From contig JAHEZJ010000018.1 of NCBI GenBank assembly GCA_023251135.1, positions 62,534-117,170 on the forward strand: a stretch of DNA of 54,637 bases. Direction: 5' to 3'. This document shows, piece by piece, positions 27,593-34,884 of this stretch. Position 1 is the stretch's first letter, and each line of letters opens with the position of its first letter. Position numbers and translations under genes: made by a program. The stretch is from Flavobacterium sp. (GTDB lineage Bacteria > Bacteroidota > Bacteroidia > Flavobacteriales > Flavobacteriaceae). The notes under the pieces were generated by a model. It was given only the letters and a program-made list of their open reading frames with translations. It was not told the origin of the DNA and did no database searches.

Positions 27593-28021
27593 ATGTTTGA
27601 CAAAGTAAAAAAAAACGGAACAGAACTTTTAGGAAAAACAAACCGAATAGTTGAAGGAACCTCTATTGTTGGAGATATCGTTTCTAAAGACGATTTTAGA
27701 CTAGATGGTGAATTGATAGGAAATTTTACTTCGCAAGGCAAACTGGTTATAGGAGCCTCCGGTATTGTAAAAGGCGAAATTGTTTGCAATAATGCCGATA
27801 TTGAAGGCGTATTTCAGGGAAAAATTAAAGTTTTAGAAGTCCTTAATATAAAAGCAACGGCACAGATTCATGGAGAAGTTGCCATCGGAAAACTGTCTAT
27901 AGAACCTGGCGCGAATTTTACCGCTACCTGTACCATGTTAACTCATACTAAAGAAGTAACCCTAAAAGATGGAAAAGGAACCGAACAAAAACAAAAGGAA
28001 CAAGTGGCTTCCTCTTATTAA
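27593..28021 (+). CDS. Bactofilin (polymer-forming cytoskeletal protein)
   Basis: A 142-residue protein with the bactofilin beta-helix core from about residue 20 to 120: IVEGTSIVGDIVSKDDFRLDGELIGNF, GKLVIGASGIVKGEIVCNNADIEG and IKATAQIHGEVAIGKLSIEPGA. Bactofilins polymerise without nucleotide and organise cell shape or envelope machines. It lies directly behind sprE, and the AtpZ-like gene starts inside its last 53 nt in another frame. The linkage to sprE may hint at a role in secretion or gliding placement; that is inference. Confidence 0.93.
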   Translation: MFDKVKKNGTELLGKTNRIVEGTSIVGDIVSKDDFRLDGELIGNFTSQGKLVIGASGIVKGEIVCNNADIEGVFQGKIKVLEVLNIKATAQIHGEVAIGKLSIEPGANFTATCTMLTHTKEVTLKDGKGTEQKQKEQVASSY

Positions 28022-28196
28022 CATTCCCGTTCAAATGGGAATTATAATTTTTTTATTTTCCTATTTTGGTACATGGCTGGATGAAAATCATCCGAGCCAA
28101 AAACTCTCTTACAACACCATTTTTGTAATGATTGGGGTTGGATTAGCACTATATAATGTTATTCGCCAGGTTAATGAAATCAATAAAACAAAGTAA
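27969..28196 (+). CDS. atpZ: AtpZ/AtpI-like small membrane protein
   Basis: A 75-residue protein with two hydrophobic helices (PVQMGIIIFLFSYFGTWLDE and YNTIFVMIGVGLALYNVIRQV) and the FGTWLDE-type turn typical of the AtpZ family, which assists assembly or Mg2+ handling of F-type ATP synthase. It overlaps the bactofilin gene by 53 nt in a different frame. Later in-frame ATG starts would cut the basic N-terminus (EKEPNKNKRNKW). Its position upstream of the AtpI-like and atpB genes fits this role. Confidence 0.8.
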   Translation: MEKEPNKNKRNKWLPLINIPVQMGIIIFLFSYFGTWLDENHPSQKLSYNTIFVMIGVGLALYNVIRQVNEINKTK

Positions 28197-28252
28197 TTGA
28201 TCTATTTAGCAGCTTTAAATAAATAGTGCATCTTTGCAGAAAATTATTTCAA

Positions 28253-28645
28253 ATGTTAGTAAAAAGCTACAAACCCATTTTATATTTATTCTTCTTTGCA
28301 TTGGCCGCATATGTAGTGCACAAAGCATTATTTTTAGTTTTAGACATTAATGCCCAAAATTTTTATTACCGTATAGAATTTTTGTATTTGATTTTTTTCG
28401 GGCTATCTGCGCTTTTATACCTTATATTATTAATAGTAAAGAAAAAGAACTTTGAAGTTATTGGTATGGCTTTCCTGTTCGGAACCTTTACACAGATGTT
28501 AGTAGGATATCTAATTTTAAGGCCCATTTTAGAAAACAAAAGCGGTGAGGTGATGGTTGAAAAAATCAATTTTTTTATAACATTTATTTTGTTTTTGTTA
28601 TTTGAGACGCTTTTAACTGTCCGATTATTAAATGAAAAGCGTTAA
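28253..28645 (+). CDS. AtpI-like four-helix membrane protein
   Basis: From the ATG at 28253 the product is 130 residues with four hydrophobic helices and short polar loops, the layout of ATP synthase protein I (AtpI/UncI), an assembly helper for the c-ring. Sequence similarity to AtpI is not obvious by eye, so the call depends on size, topology and position between atpZ and atpB. An in-frame GTG at 28226 adds nine residues, but CATCTTTG at 28229-28236 looks like a degenerate -7 box, so I prefer the ATG. Confidence 0.6.
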   Translation: MLVKSYKPILYLFFFALAAYVVHKALFLVLDINAQNFYYRIEFLYLIFFGLSALLYLILLIVKKKNFEVIGMAFLFGTFTQMLVGYLILRPILENKSGEVMVEKINFFITFILFLLFETLLTVRLLNEKR

Positions 28646-28693
28646 AATAGGGATTCTGTAAAACAACGTTCAAAAATAATTTTTCATATCCTT

Positions 28694-28721
28694 TTGAATA
28701 TTAATAAAAAATGTACCTTTG
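28694..28721 (+). promoter_or_regulatory. Promoter for the ATP synthase operon
   Basis: A -33 TTG (28694-28696) and a -7 box TACCTTTG (28714-28721) are separated by 17 nt, a close match to the Flavobacterium consensus. It lies 43 nt before the atpB ATG. Confidence 0.65.
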
Positions 28722-28763
28722 CACCAAATTTTAGAAACGTAAAAAATAAGATTTTTAACAGAT

Positions 28764-29936
28764 ATGGTGATTTCAAACAAACCGCTCAAATTTATTCTTG
28801 CAGCTTTAGTAGCTTGTTCTCCAGTAATGGGTTTTGCAAATTCAGAGAATGACTCAACGCATGTACATACTGAGGCCGCTCATGAAGAAAAAGTAATTTC
28901 ACACAACGCACCTTCGGAAGGTGAGCACGCAGCTCTAGATCCAAAAGCAAAAGTGGACGCTTTTATTGATCATCACTTACAAGATTCTCACGATTTTGTT
29001 TTCTTTTCAGATGAAAAAGAAAATAAACAATATGGTTTTCCATTACCAGTAATTCTTTTTGACGGAGGTTTGAAAATTTTCTCTTCTTCAAAATTACACC
29101 ACGGTGAAGCTGTTGCTGAAGTTGACGGAAACTTTTACAAATTGGTTCACGGTAAAATTTACAAAACAGATGCTGCCGGAACGATTAATTTAGATCATCA
29201 CGGACATCCGGAAAACGAAAAGCCATTAGATTTTTCTATTACTAAAAATGTAGTGTCAATGCTTTTTGTTTCGGTACTATTATTTTTAATGTTTACCGGA
29301 TTAGCAAAATCATACAAAAAAGGACCAATCCCAACTGGATTTGGTAGAGTATTAGAACCGCTTATTATTTTCATCAGAGATGAGATCGCAGTTCCAAATA
29401 TTGGAGAGAAAAAATATAGAAAATTTATGGGTTACCTGTTAACTGTATTTTTCTTTGTGTGGTTGTTAAACTTATTAGGTATGACTCCACTTGGAATTAA
29501 CGTTACAGGAAATATTGCAATCACAGTTTGTTTAGCTGCGTTTACTTTTATCATTACTCAGTTTAGTGCAAACAAAGATTATTGGGGACACATTTTCTGG
29601 ATGCCAGGAGTTCCAGTTCCGATGAAAATTATTTTAGCTCCAATTGAAGTCTTAGGAACATTGACAAAACCATTCGCATTATTAATTCGTTTGTATGCAA
29701 ATATTACGGCAGGTCACGTAGTAATTATGAGTTTGATCGCTATGATTTTCGTAGGTAAAAATTTAGCAGCAGATTTACCAATCTCTTTAGGGTTAACCTT
29801 ATTTATTTCGGTAATCGAAATTTTAGTTGCATTTTTACAGGCATTCATTTTCACAATGTTATCTTCATTGTTTATTGGTATGGCAGTTGCTGATCACGAT
29901 CATGATCACGGTCACGAAGACAATGTTATTATTTAA
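28764..29936 (+). CDS. atpB: F0F1 ATP synthase subunit a
   Basis: Subunit a forms the proton half-channels beside the c-ring in the inner membrane. The essential arginine lies in PFALLIRLYANITAGHVV, and the C-terminal FLQAFIFTMLSSLFIGMAV helix is present. Unlike the classic short form, it has an N-terminal signal-like peptide (residues 1-26) and a roughly 125-residue periplasmic-looking, His-rich extension before the first core helix, as is usual in Bacteroidota. The C-terminus is also His/Asp-rich (DHDHDHGHED). It is the first gene of the operon after a strong promoter. Confidence 0.95.
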   Translation: MVISNKPLKFILAALVACSPVMGFANSENDSTHVHTEAAHEEKVISHNAPSEGEHAALDPKAKVDAFIDHHLQDSHDFVFFSDEKENKQYGFPLPVILFDGGLKIFSSSKLHHGEAVAEVDGNFYKLVHGKIYKTDAAGTINLDHHGHPENEKPLDFSITKNVVSMLFVSVLLFLMFTGLAKSYKKGPIPTGFGRVLEPLIIFIRDEIAVPNIGEKKYRKFMGYLLTVFFFVWLLNLLGMTPLGINVTGNIAITVCLAAFTFIITQFSANKDYWGHIFWMPGVPVPMKIILAPIEVLGTLTKPFALLIRLYANITAGHVVIMSLIAMIFVGKNLAADLPISLGLTLFISVIEILVAFLQAFIFTMLSSLFIGMAVADHDHDHGHEDNVII

Positions 29937-29969
29937 TTTAGAAGTTTAATTTTATATATATAAATACTT

Positions 29970-30170
29970 ATGGGAACAATTCCAACTTTAGTAGGTGCAG
30001 GTTTAGTAGTAATCGGTGCTGGTTTAGGTCTAGGTAAAATCGGGGGATCTGCTATGGACGCTATTGCTCGTCAGCCAGAAGCTGCTGGTAAAATTCAAAC
30101 TGCGATGATTATTATCGCGGCTTTATTAGAAGGTTTAGCATTTGCTGCTTTGATCTTAGGAAAAAACTAA
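29970..30170 (+). CDS. atpE: F0F1 ATP synthase subunit c
   Basis: A 66-residue hairpin of two membrane helices with the polar loop ARQPE (33-37) and the ion-binding glutamate Glu54 in ALLEGLAFAALI. The residues around it (Glu-Gly, and no Gln in helix 1) look like a proton-binding rather than sodium-binding c subunit; that is inference. It is followed by a strong hairpin at 30183-30219 before atpF. Confidence 0.96.
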   Translation: MGTIPTLVGAGLVVIGAGLGLGKIGGSAMDAIARQPEAAGKIQTAMIIIAALLEGLAFAALILGKN

Positions 30171-30182
30171 TAAAGAAAAAAC

Positions 30183-30219
30183 TAACAACATCTTTAACGG
30201 TTGGTTAAAGGTGTTGTTA
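30183..30219 (+). ncRNA. Intercistronic hairpin between atpE and atpF
   Basis: The arms 30183-30198 and 30204-30219 form a 16-bp stem with a single G-T pair and a GGTTG loop. The stem lies within the operon and is followed by a mixed TTTT/AAAAAAA stretch rather than a clean T-tract. It may be a partial terminator or an mRNA-stabilising or processing site. Not an independent RNA gene; listed here as an RNA structure. Confidence 0.65.
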
Positions 30220-30259
30220 CTTTTAAAAAAAGAAATTAAATATTTAATATAGTTATAAA

Positions 30260-30760
30260 ATGGATAAGTTAATTAACGATTTTTCATTCGGTTTATTCTT
30301 TTGGCAAGCGCTAATCTTGTTGGTTTTGATTTTACTTTTAGTAAAGTTTGCCTGGAAACCAATTATGGAATCTATTACAGCAAGAGAAGAAGGTATTAAA
30401 AATGCATTACTTTCTGCAGAAAATGCAAAGAGAGAAATGGAAAACTTACAAGCTGACAATCAAAGAATTTTGAATGAAGCTCGTTCAGAGCGTGACGCGA
30501 TGCTAAAAGAAGCTCGTGAAATGAAAGAGAAAATGATTGCTGATTCTAAAAACGAAGCACAGGAAGCTGGTCAAAAAATGATCGAGCAAGCTAAAGCTGC
30601 TATCGAAAGTGAAAAGAATGCTGCTATGGCTGAATTGAAATTACAAGTTTCAACTTTATCATTAAGCATCGCTGAAAAATTATTGAAAGATGAATTATCT
30701 AACAAAGAATCTCAAACTAAATTAGTAGAGAAAATGTTAGGTGACGTAAAGCTAAACTAA
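30260..30760 (+). CDS. atpF: F0F1 ATP synthase subunit b
   Basis: The peripheral stalk protein: one N-terminal membrane helix (FFWQALILLVLILLLVKFAW, about 14-33) and a long charged coiled coil rich in Ala, Glu and Lys. The motif KPIMESITAREEGI just after the helix is typical. Its length (166 residues) is normal. It is 4 nt upstream of atpH and therefore cotranscribed. Confidence 0.95.
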   Translation: MDKLINDFSFGLFFWQALILLVLILLLVKFAWKPIMESITAREEGIKNALLSAENAKREMENLQADNQRILNEARSERDAMLKEAREMKEKMIADSKNEAQEAGQKMIEQAKAAIESEKNAAMAELKLQVSTLSLSIAEKLLKDELSNKESQTKLVEKMLGDVKLN

Positions 30761-30764
30761 GATT

Positions 30765-31298
30765 ATGGCAAGTACAAGAGCAGCAATTCGTTATGCAAAA
30801 GCAATTCTGGACTTAGCAAACTCTAAAGGTGTTGCCGAAGCTGTCAATAACGATATGAAGTCAATTGCAACTGCAATTGAGAGTAATTTAGAATTGAGTA
30901 CCTTTATTCAAAACCCAACTACAAAAGTTGAAGTTAAAGAAAGTGCTCTTCTGGAAGTTTTCGCAGATGTAAATGGTGTAACTAAAGGGTTATTTCATTT
31001 ATTGTTTGAAAACAAAAGATTTGAAATTCTGGAAGCTATTGCTTTAGAATACAAAAAAATATTTGACGAAGGTAACGGTGTTGAAGTAGCAAAAGTTACA
31101 ACAGCAATTCCAATGGACGCAGCTTTAGAAGCTAAAGTTCTGGCAAAAGTTGCTACTTTATCAGATAAAAAAATAACAATTGAAAATACAGTAGATCCAT
31201 CAATCATTGGAGGATTTATTTTAAGAATAGGTGATCAACAATACAATGCTTCTGTTGCAAACAGATTGCAGGTATTAAAAAGAGAGTTAAGTAATTAG
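30765..31298 (+). CDS. atpH: F0F1 ATP synthase subunit delta
   Basis: A 177-residue peripheral stalk subunit that links F1 to subunit b. It starts with STRAAIRYAKAILDLA and ends with the conserved IIGGFILRIGDQQYNASVANRLQVLKREL, both typical of delta. It sits between atpF and atpA, as in most operons. Confidence 0.95.
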   Translation: MASTRAAIRYAKAILDLANSKGVAEAVNNDMKSIATAIESNLELSTFIQNPTTKVEVKESALLEVFADVNGVTKGLFHLLFENKRFEILEAIALEYKKIFDEGNGVEVAKVTTAIPMDAALEAKVLAKVATLSDKKITIENTVDPSIIGGFILRIGDQQYNASVANRLQVLKRELSN

Positions 31299-31336
31299 TT
31301 TTATTACACATAAAAGTGTCTAAATTATAAATTAAG

Positions 31337-32914
31337 ATGGCGGAAATCAAACCTGCTGAAATTTCAGCAATATTAAGAAAGCAAGTAGAAGGTTTTGAAT
31401 CTGGTGCTACGCTAGAGGAAGTAGGAACAGTACTTCAAGTTGGAGACGGTATTGCTCGTATTTACGGGCTATCGAATGTACAATATGGTGAGTTAGTTGA
31501 ATTTGACAACGGACTTGAAGCTATTGTATTGAACCTTGAAGAAGACAATGTTGGTGTGGTACTTTTAGGACCATCAACTGGAATCAAAGAAGGTTCAACA
31601 GCAAAAAGAACGCAACGTATTGCTTCTCTTAAAGTAGGTGAGCAAATGGTAGGACGTGTAGTAAACACTCTTGGTTTTCCAATTGATGGAAAAGGACCAA
31701 TTGGTGGAGACTTATATGAAATGCCTTTAGAAAGAAAAGCACCTGGTGTTATCTTCCGTCAGCCGGTAACTGAGCCATTACAAACAGGAGTAAAAGCAGT
31801 TGATGCTATGATCCCGGTTGGTCGTGGACAACGTGAGCTTGTAATTGGTGACCGTCAAACAGGTAAATCAACTGTTTGTATCGATACAATCTTAAATCAA
31901 AAAGAATTTTACGATGCAGGAAAACCTGTATTCTGTATATATGTTGCAATTGGGCAAAAAGCTTCAACTGTAGCAGGAATTGCTAAAATGTTAGAAGAAA
32001 AAGGTGCAATGGCTTATACAGTTATTGTTGCAGCTAATGCTTCTGATCCAGCTCCAATGCAAGTTTATGCTCCTTTCGCAGGTGCTGCAATTGGAGAATA
32101 TTTTAGAGATTCAGGTCGTCCGGCTTTAATTGTTTATGACGATTTATCTAAACAAGCTGTTGCTTACCGTGAGGTTTCTCTTTTATTAAGAAGACCACCG
32201 GGACGTGAGGCTTACCCTGGAGACGTTTTCTACTTACACTCTCGTTTATTAGAGCGTGCTTGTAAAGTAATTGCTGATGATGGAATTGCTAAAAACATGA
32301 ACGATTTACCAGATTCTATCAAGTCTATCGTAAAAGGTGGTGGTTCATTAACTGCATTGCCAATTATCGAAACTCAGGCTGGTGACGTTTCTGCATACAT
32401 TCCAACAAACGTAATTTCGATTACAGATGGTCAGATTTTCCTTGATGGAGATTTGTTCAACTCTGGAGTTCGTCCTGCGATCAACGTAGGTATCTCTGTA
32501 TCTCGTGTTGGAGGTAATGCTCAGATTAAATCAATGAAAAAAGTTTCTGGAACTTTAAAATTAGACCAGGCTCAATTCCGTGAATTGGAAGCTTTCGCTA
32601 AATTTGGTTCTGACTTAGATTCAGTTACTTTAAACGTAATTGAAAAAGGAAGAAGAAACGTTGAAATCTTGAAACAAGGTTTGAATGATCCTTATCCTGT
32701 TGAAAATCAAGTAGCTATTATCTATGCAGGTTCTAAAAACTTATTAAGAAACGTACCTGTAAATAAAGTAAAAGAATTTGAAGCTGATTTCTTAGCTTAC
32801 TTAAACAGCAAACATAAAGATACGCTTAACGCGTTAAAAGCTGGTAAGTTAGATGACAACATTACTGATGTTATCGAAAAAGCAGCAAAAGAAATTTCAG
32901 CAAAATATAACTAA
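31337..32914 (+). CDS. atpA: F0F1 ATP synthase subunit alpha
   Basis: The 525-residue alpha subunit of the F1 head, with the P-loop GDRQTGKST (171-179), [17 protein letters not shown], the catalytic-interface [21 protein letters not shown] region and the [15 protein letters not shown] motif carrying the alpha arginine finger. Alpha subunits bind ATP without hydrolysing it. The length is within the family range. A strong hairpin lies between it and atpG. Confidence 0.98.
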   Translation: MAEIKPAEISAILRKQVEGFESGATLEEVGTVLQVGDGIARIYGLSNVQYGELVEFDNGLEAIVLNLEEDNVGVVLLGPSTGIKEGSTAKRTQRIASLKVGEQMVGRVVNTLGFPIDGKGPIGGDLYEMPLERKAPGVIFRQPVTEPLQTGVKAVDAMIPVGRGQRELVIGDRQTGKSTVCIDTILNQKEFYDAGKPVFCIYVAIGQKASTVAGIAKMLEEKGAMAYTVIVAANASDPAPMQVYAPFAGAAIGEYFRDSGRPALIVYDDLSKQAVAYREVSLLLRRPPGREAYPGDVFYLHSRLLERACKVIADDGIAKNMNDLPDSIKSIVKGGGSLTALPIIETQAGDVSAYIPTNVISITDGQIFLDGDLFNSGVRPAINVGISVSRVGGNAQIKSMKKVSGTLKLDQAQFRELEAFAKFGSDLDSVTLNVIEKGRRNVEILKQGLNDPYPVENQVAIIYAGSKNLLRNVPVNKVKEFEADFLAYLNSKHKDTLNALKAGKLDDNITDVIEKAAKEISAKYN

Positions 32915-32927
32915 TTAGATAATTAGT

Positions 32928-32975
32928 AAATTAGATAATTAGAGAATGTTTCTGCATTTTTTAATTATCTAATTT
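32928..32975 (+). repeat. Long hairpin/inverted repeat between atpA and atpG
   Basis: The arms 32928-32948 and 32955-32975 pair over 21 positions, two of them G-T, around a 6-nt loop. The sequence is built of TTAGATAATTAG-type words and extends into a similar AT-rich stretch up to 33001. It looks like a dispersed intergenic repeat that has settled inside the operon. Confidence 0.7.
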
Positions 32976-33003
32976 TCAAATTGTCGCATTTTCTAATTAA
33001 TAG

Positions 33004-33864
33004 ATGGCAAATTTAAAGGAAATCCGTAATAGAATTACTTCCGTTTCATCGACGATGCAAATTACATCGGCTATGAAAATGGTTTCTGCTGCAAAGCTTA
33101 AGAAAGCACAAGATGCAATCACTGCAATGCGCCCTTATGCCGAGAAATTAACGGAGTTGTTGCAAAATCTTTCCGCTACACTTGATGGTGAAGTTGGAGG
33201 TGATTACACTACACAACGTGAAGTAAAAAAAGTATTGCTTGTAGCTATAACTTCAAACAGAGGTTTATGTGGTGCATTTAATACTAACGTAATTAAAGAG
33301 GTTAAGAGTCGTACCGATTTTTATGCCGGAAAACAAGTGGACGTTTTTGCTATTGGTAAAAAAGGAAATGATGTTTTAAGCAAAACACATAAGGTACACG
33401 GTCATCATAATGCAATTTTTGATCATTTAACTTTTGAAAATGTTGCCGGAATTGCTGATAATTTAACGGAGAAATTCTTGTCTGGAGAATATGACAGAAT
33501 CGAATTGATCTACAATCAGTTTAAAAATGCTGCGACACAAATCGTTCAAACAGAACAATTTTTACCGTTAGCGCCAATTAAATCTGATACAGCAGTTTCT
33601 ACAGGAGATTATATTTTCGAACCTTCAAAAGAAGAAATCGTGTTGACTTTGATTCCAAAATCATTAAAAACACAATTATATAAAGGAATCCGCGATTCAT
33701 TTGCTTCAGAACACGGAGCACGTATGACAGCAATGCACAAAGCAACTGACAACGCAACTGAATTAAGAAACCAATTGAAATTGACTTACAACAAAGCACG
33801 TCAGGCTTCTATTACAAACGAAATCTTAGAGATCGTTGGTGGAGCGGAAGCTTTGAACGGATAA
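33004..33864 (+). CDS. atpG: F0F1 ATP synthase subunit gamma
   Basis: The rotor shaft subunit, 286 residues. The N-terminal helix NLKEIRNRITSVSSTMQITSAMKMVSAAKL and the C-terminal helix AMHKATDNATELRNQLKLTYNKARQASITNEILEIVGGAEAL are the two conserved antiparallel coils. The operon ends here with a strong terminator; atpD (beta) and atpC (epsilon) do not follow. Confidence 0.97.
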   Translation: MANLKEIRNRITSVSSTMQITSAMKMVSAAKLKKAQDAITAMRPYAEKLTELLQNLSATLDGEVGGDYTTQREVKKVLLVAITSNRGLCGAFNTNVIKEVKSRTDFYAGKQVDVFAIGKKGNDVLSKTHKVHGHHNAIFDHLTFENVAGIADNLTEKFLSGEYDRIELIYNQFKNAATQIVQTEQFLPLAPIKSDTAVSTGDYIFEPSKEEIVLTLIPKSLKTQLYKGIRDSFASEHGARMTAMHKATDNATELRNQLKLTYNKARQASITNEILEIVGGAEALNG

Positions 33865-33888
33865 GAACATTTCAGTATAAGAAAAAGC

Positions 33889-33920
33889 AAAAGAGCCGAC
33901 ATAGCAATGTCGGCTCTTTT
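33889..33920 (+). terminator. Terminator of the ATP synthase operon
   Basis: A perfect 14-bp stem (33889-33902 with 33907-33920, core GAGCCGACAT) has a 4-nt AGCA loop and T-rich right arm. It lies 25 nt after the atpG stop. Confidence 0.9.
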
Positions 33921-33955
33921 TATATATAGGGGGTCGTTCTTTTTACATCATTATT

Positions 33956-34008
33956 ATAAAATGGTGATTCTCAATTTAGTCAAAAAAGGAGAATCAATAC
34001 CATTTTAT
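33956..34008. repeat. Imperfect inverted repeat in the gene-free stretch
   Basis: The arms ATAAAATGGTGATTCTC (33956-33972) and its complement at 33989-34008 pair over 17 bp, interrupted by three unpaired bases (ATA at 33997-33999) in the right arm; the loop is 16 nt. No reading frame overlaps it. It may be part of the same non-coding element as the repeats that follow. Confidence 0.7.
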
Positions 34009-34021
34009 AAAATCACCTATA

Positions 34022-34199
34022 GCTTTGTCTTTTATGGGAACAAACTAGCTTTATTAGTCCCGGTGCTCTGTTTTTTTTAAGGGTTACATTTCAGCAGAAT
34101 CAATCCCTGTGCTTTGTCTTTTATAGGAACAAACTAGCTATATTAGTCCTAATGCTTTTCTTTTTTTGAAGGGTTGTATTCTAGCTTTTCATTCCCTTT
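34022..34199 (+). repeat. Two 89-bp direct repeats with conserved fold
   Basis: Unit 1 begins at 34022 and unit 2 at 34111, both with GCTTTGTCTTTTAT. Each contains GGAACAAACTAG, a TATTAGTCC segment, a T-run and AAGGGTT ending at a CCCT. Within each unit ACTA pairs with TAGT, extended by GGG/CCC in unit 1 and AGG/CCT in unit 2, a compensatory change. This is the main content of the 479-nt region between atpG and the acetyltransferase gene. No coding frame was found, and 34200-34315 shows nothing else of note. Confidence 0.75.
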
Positions 34200-34315
34200 G
34201 ATACAAAGTTAAGATAGGAGCGGCTTTGAAAATTTATAGAATTTTCAAACTTTTTTATACATTTTACAGGTGCAGTTGCGTCCCAAATTTGTGAGGAGCA
34301 ATGAAAAAAATTGAG

Positions 34316-34323
34316 TATTTTTG
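34316..34323 (+). promoter_or_regulatory. Promoter -7 box for the acetyltransferase gene
   Basis: TATTTTTG fits TAnnTTTG, 20 nt before the ATG at 34344. A TTTG at 34288-34291 is 24 nt upstream, slightly long for the -33 spacing. Confidence 0.45.
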
Positions 34324-34343
34324 AAATCTATTTTTTTTAAACA

Positions 34344-34790
34344 ATGAAACTACAAATACAAGAACTCACTACAGTCGAAGAAATGCTGGGGCAAATTGAA
34401 ACCATGCGATTTCTTTATCCAAAGCTTACCGTTGAAAAGTACACCGCCTATCTTTCAGACATGGTTCCTCATAACTACATCCAGATCGGAGTTTTTGAAG
34501 ATGGAGTTTGTTTGGGAATTACCGGTTGCTGGTCGGGTACAAAACTATGGACAGGTAAATATCTCGAAATAGACAATTTTGTTGTAAATCCTGAGGTTAG
34601 ATCAAAAGGTATAGGCAAATTGCTAACGGATTATATCGAACAAAAAGCCTTAGATTTAGATTGCAGCAGTATCGTTTTGGATGCTTTTACCGGAAATTTT
34701 GCTGCACATCGTTTCTATTACAATCAAGGATACGGACCAAAAGGTTTCCACTTTGTTAAAATTTTGGACGAAAAAAAATTAACCCAATAA
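34344..34790 (+). CDS. GNAT family N-acetyltransferase
   Basis: A 148-residue acetyl-CoA-dependent transferase. The GNAT core is visible as YLEIDNFVVNPEVRSKGIGKLLTDYIEQKA, where RSKGIGK is the acetyl-CoA pyrophosphate loop, followed by SIVLDAFTGNFAAHRFYYNQGY. The substrate is unknown. It is monocistronic with its own promoter in a region of intergenic repeats. Confidence 0.9.
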   Translation: MKLQIQELTTVEEMLGQIETMRFLYPKLTVEKYTAYLSDMVPHNYIQIGVFEDGVCLGITGCWSGTKLWTGKYLEIDNFVVNPEVRSKGIGKLLTDYIEQKALDLDCSSIVLDAFTGNFAAHRFYYNQGYGPKGFHFVKILDEKKLTQ

Positions 34791-34849
34791 AATAACCGGC
34801 AAGTTTTTTTATTGAACCTACAAAATCAATAATAAACCAAAGAATTGGT

Positions 34850-34857
34850 TATTTTTG
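34850..34857 (+). promoter_or_regulatory. Promoter -7 box for the second flippase-like gene
   Basis: TATTTTTG fits TAnnTTTG. It covers an in-frame TTG at 34855, so that codon is unlikely to be the translation start. Confidence 0.45.
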
Positions 34858-34884
34858 TTTTATAAATTTTATTACAGACATATT

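Noticed and set aside
33956-34199. CRISPR-like array
   Set aside because: Only two direct repeats of 89 nt without unique spacers, and no cas genes in the window.
34855-34884. TTG start for the second flippase-like protein at 34855
   Set aside because: It overlaps the -7 box TATTTTTG; the family N-terminus fits the TTG at 34885 better.
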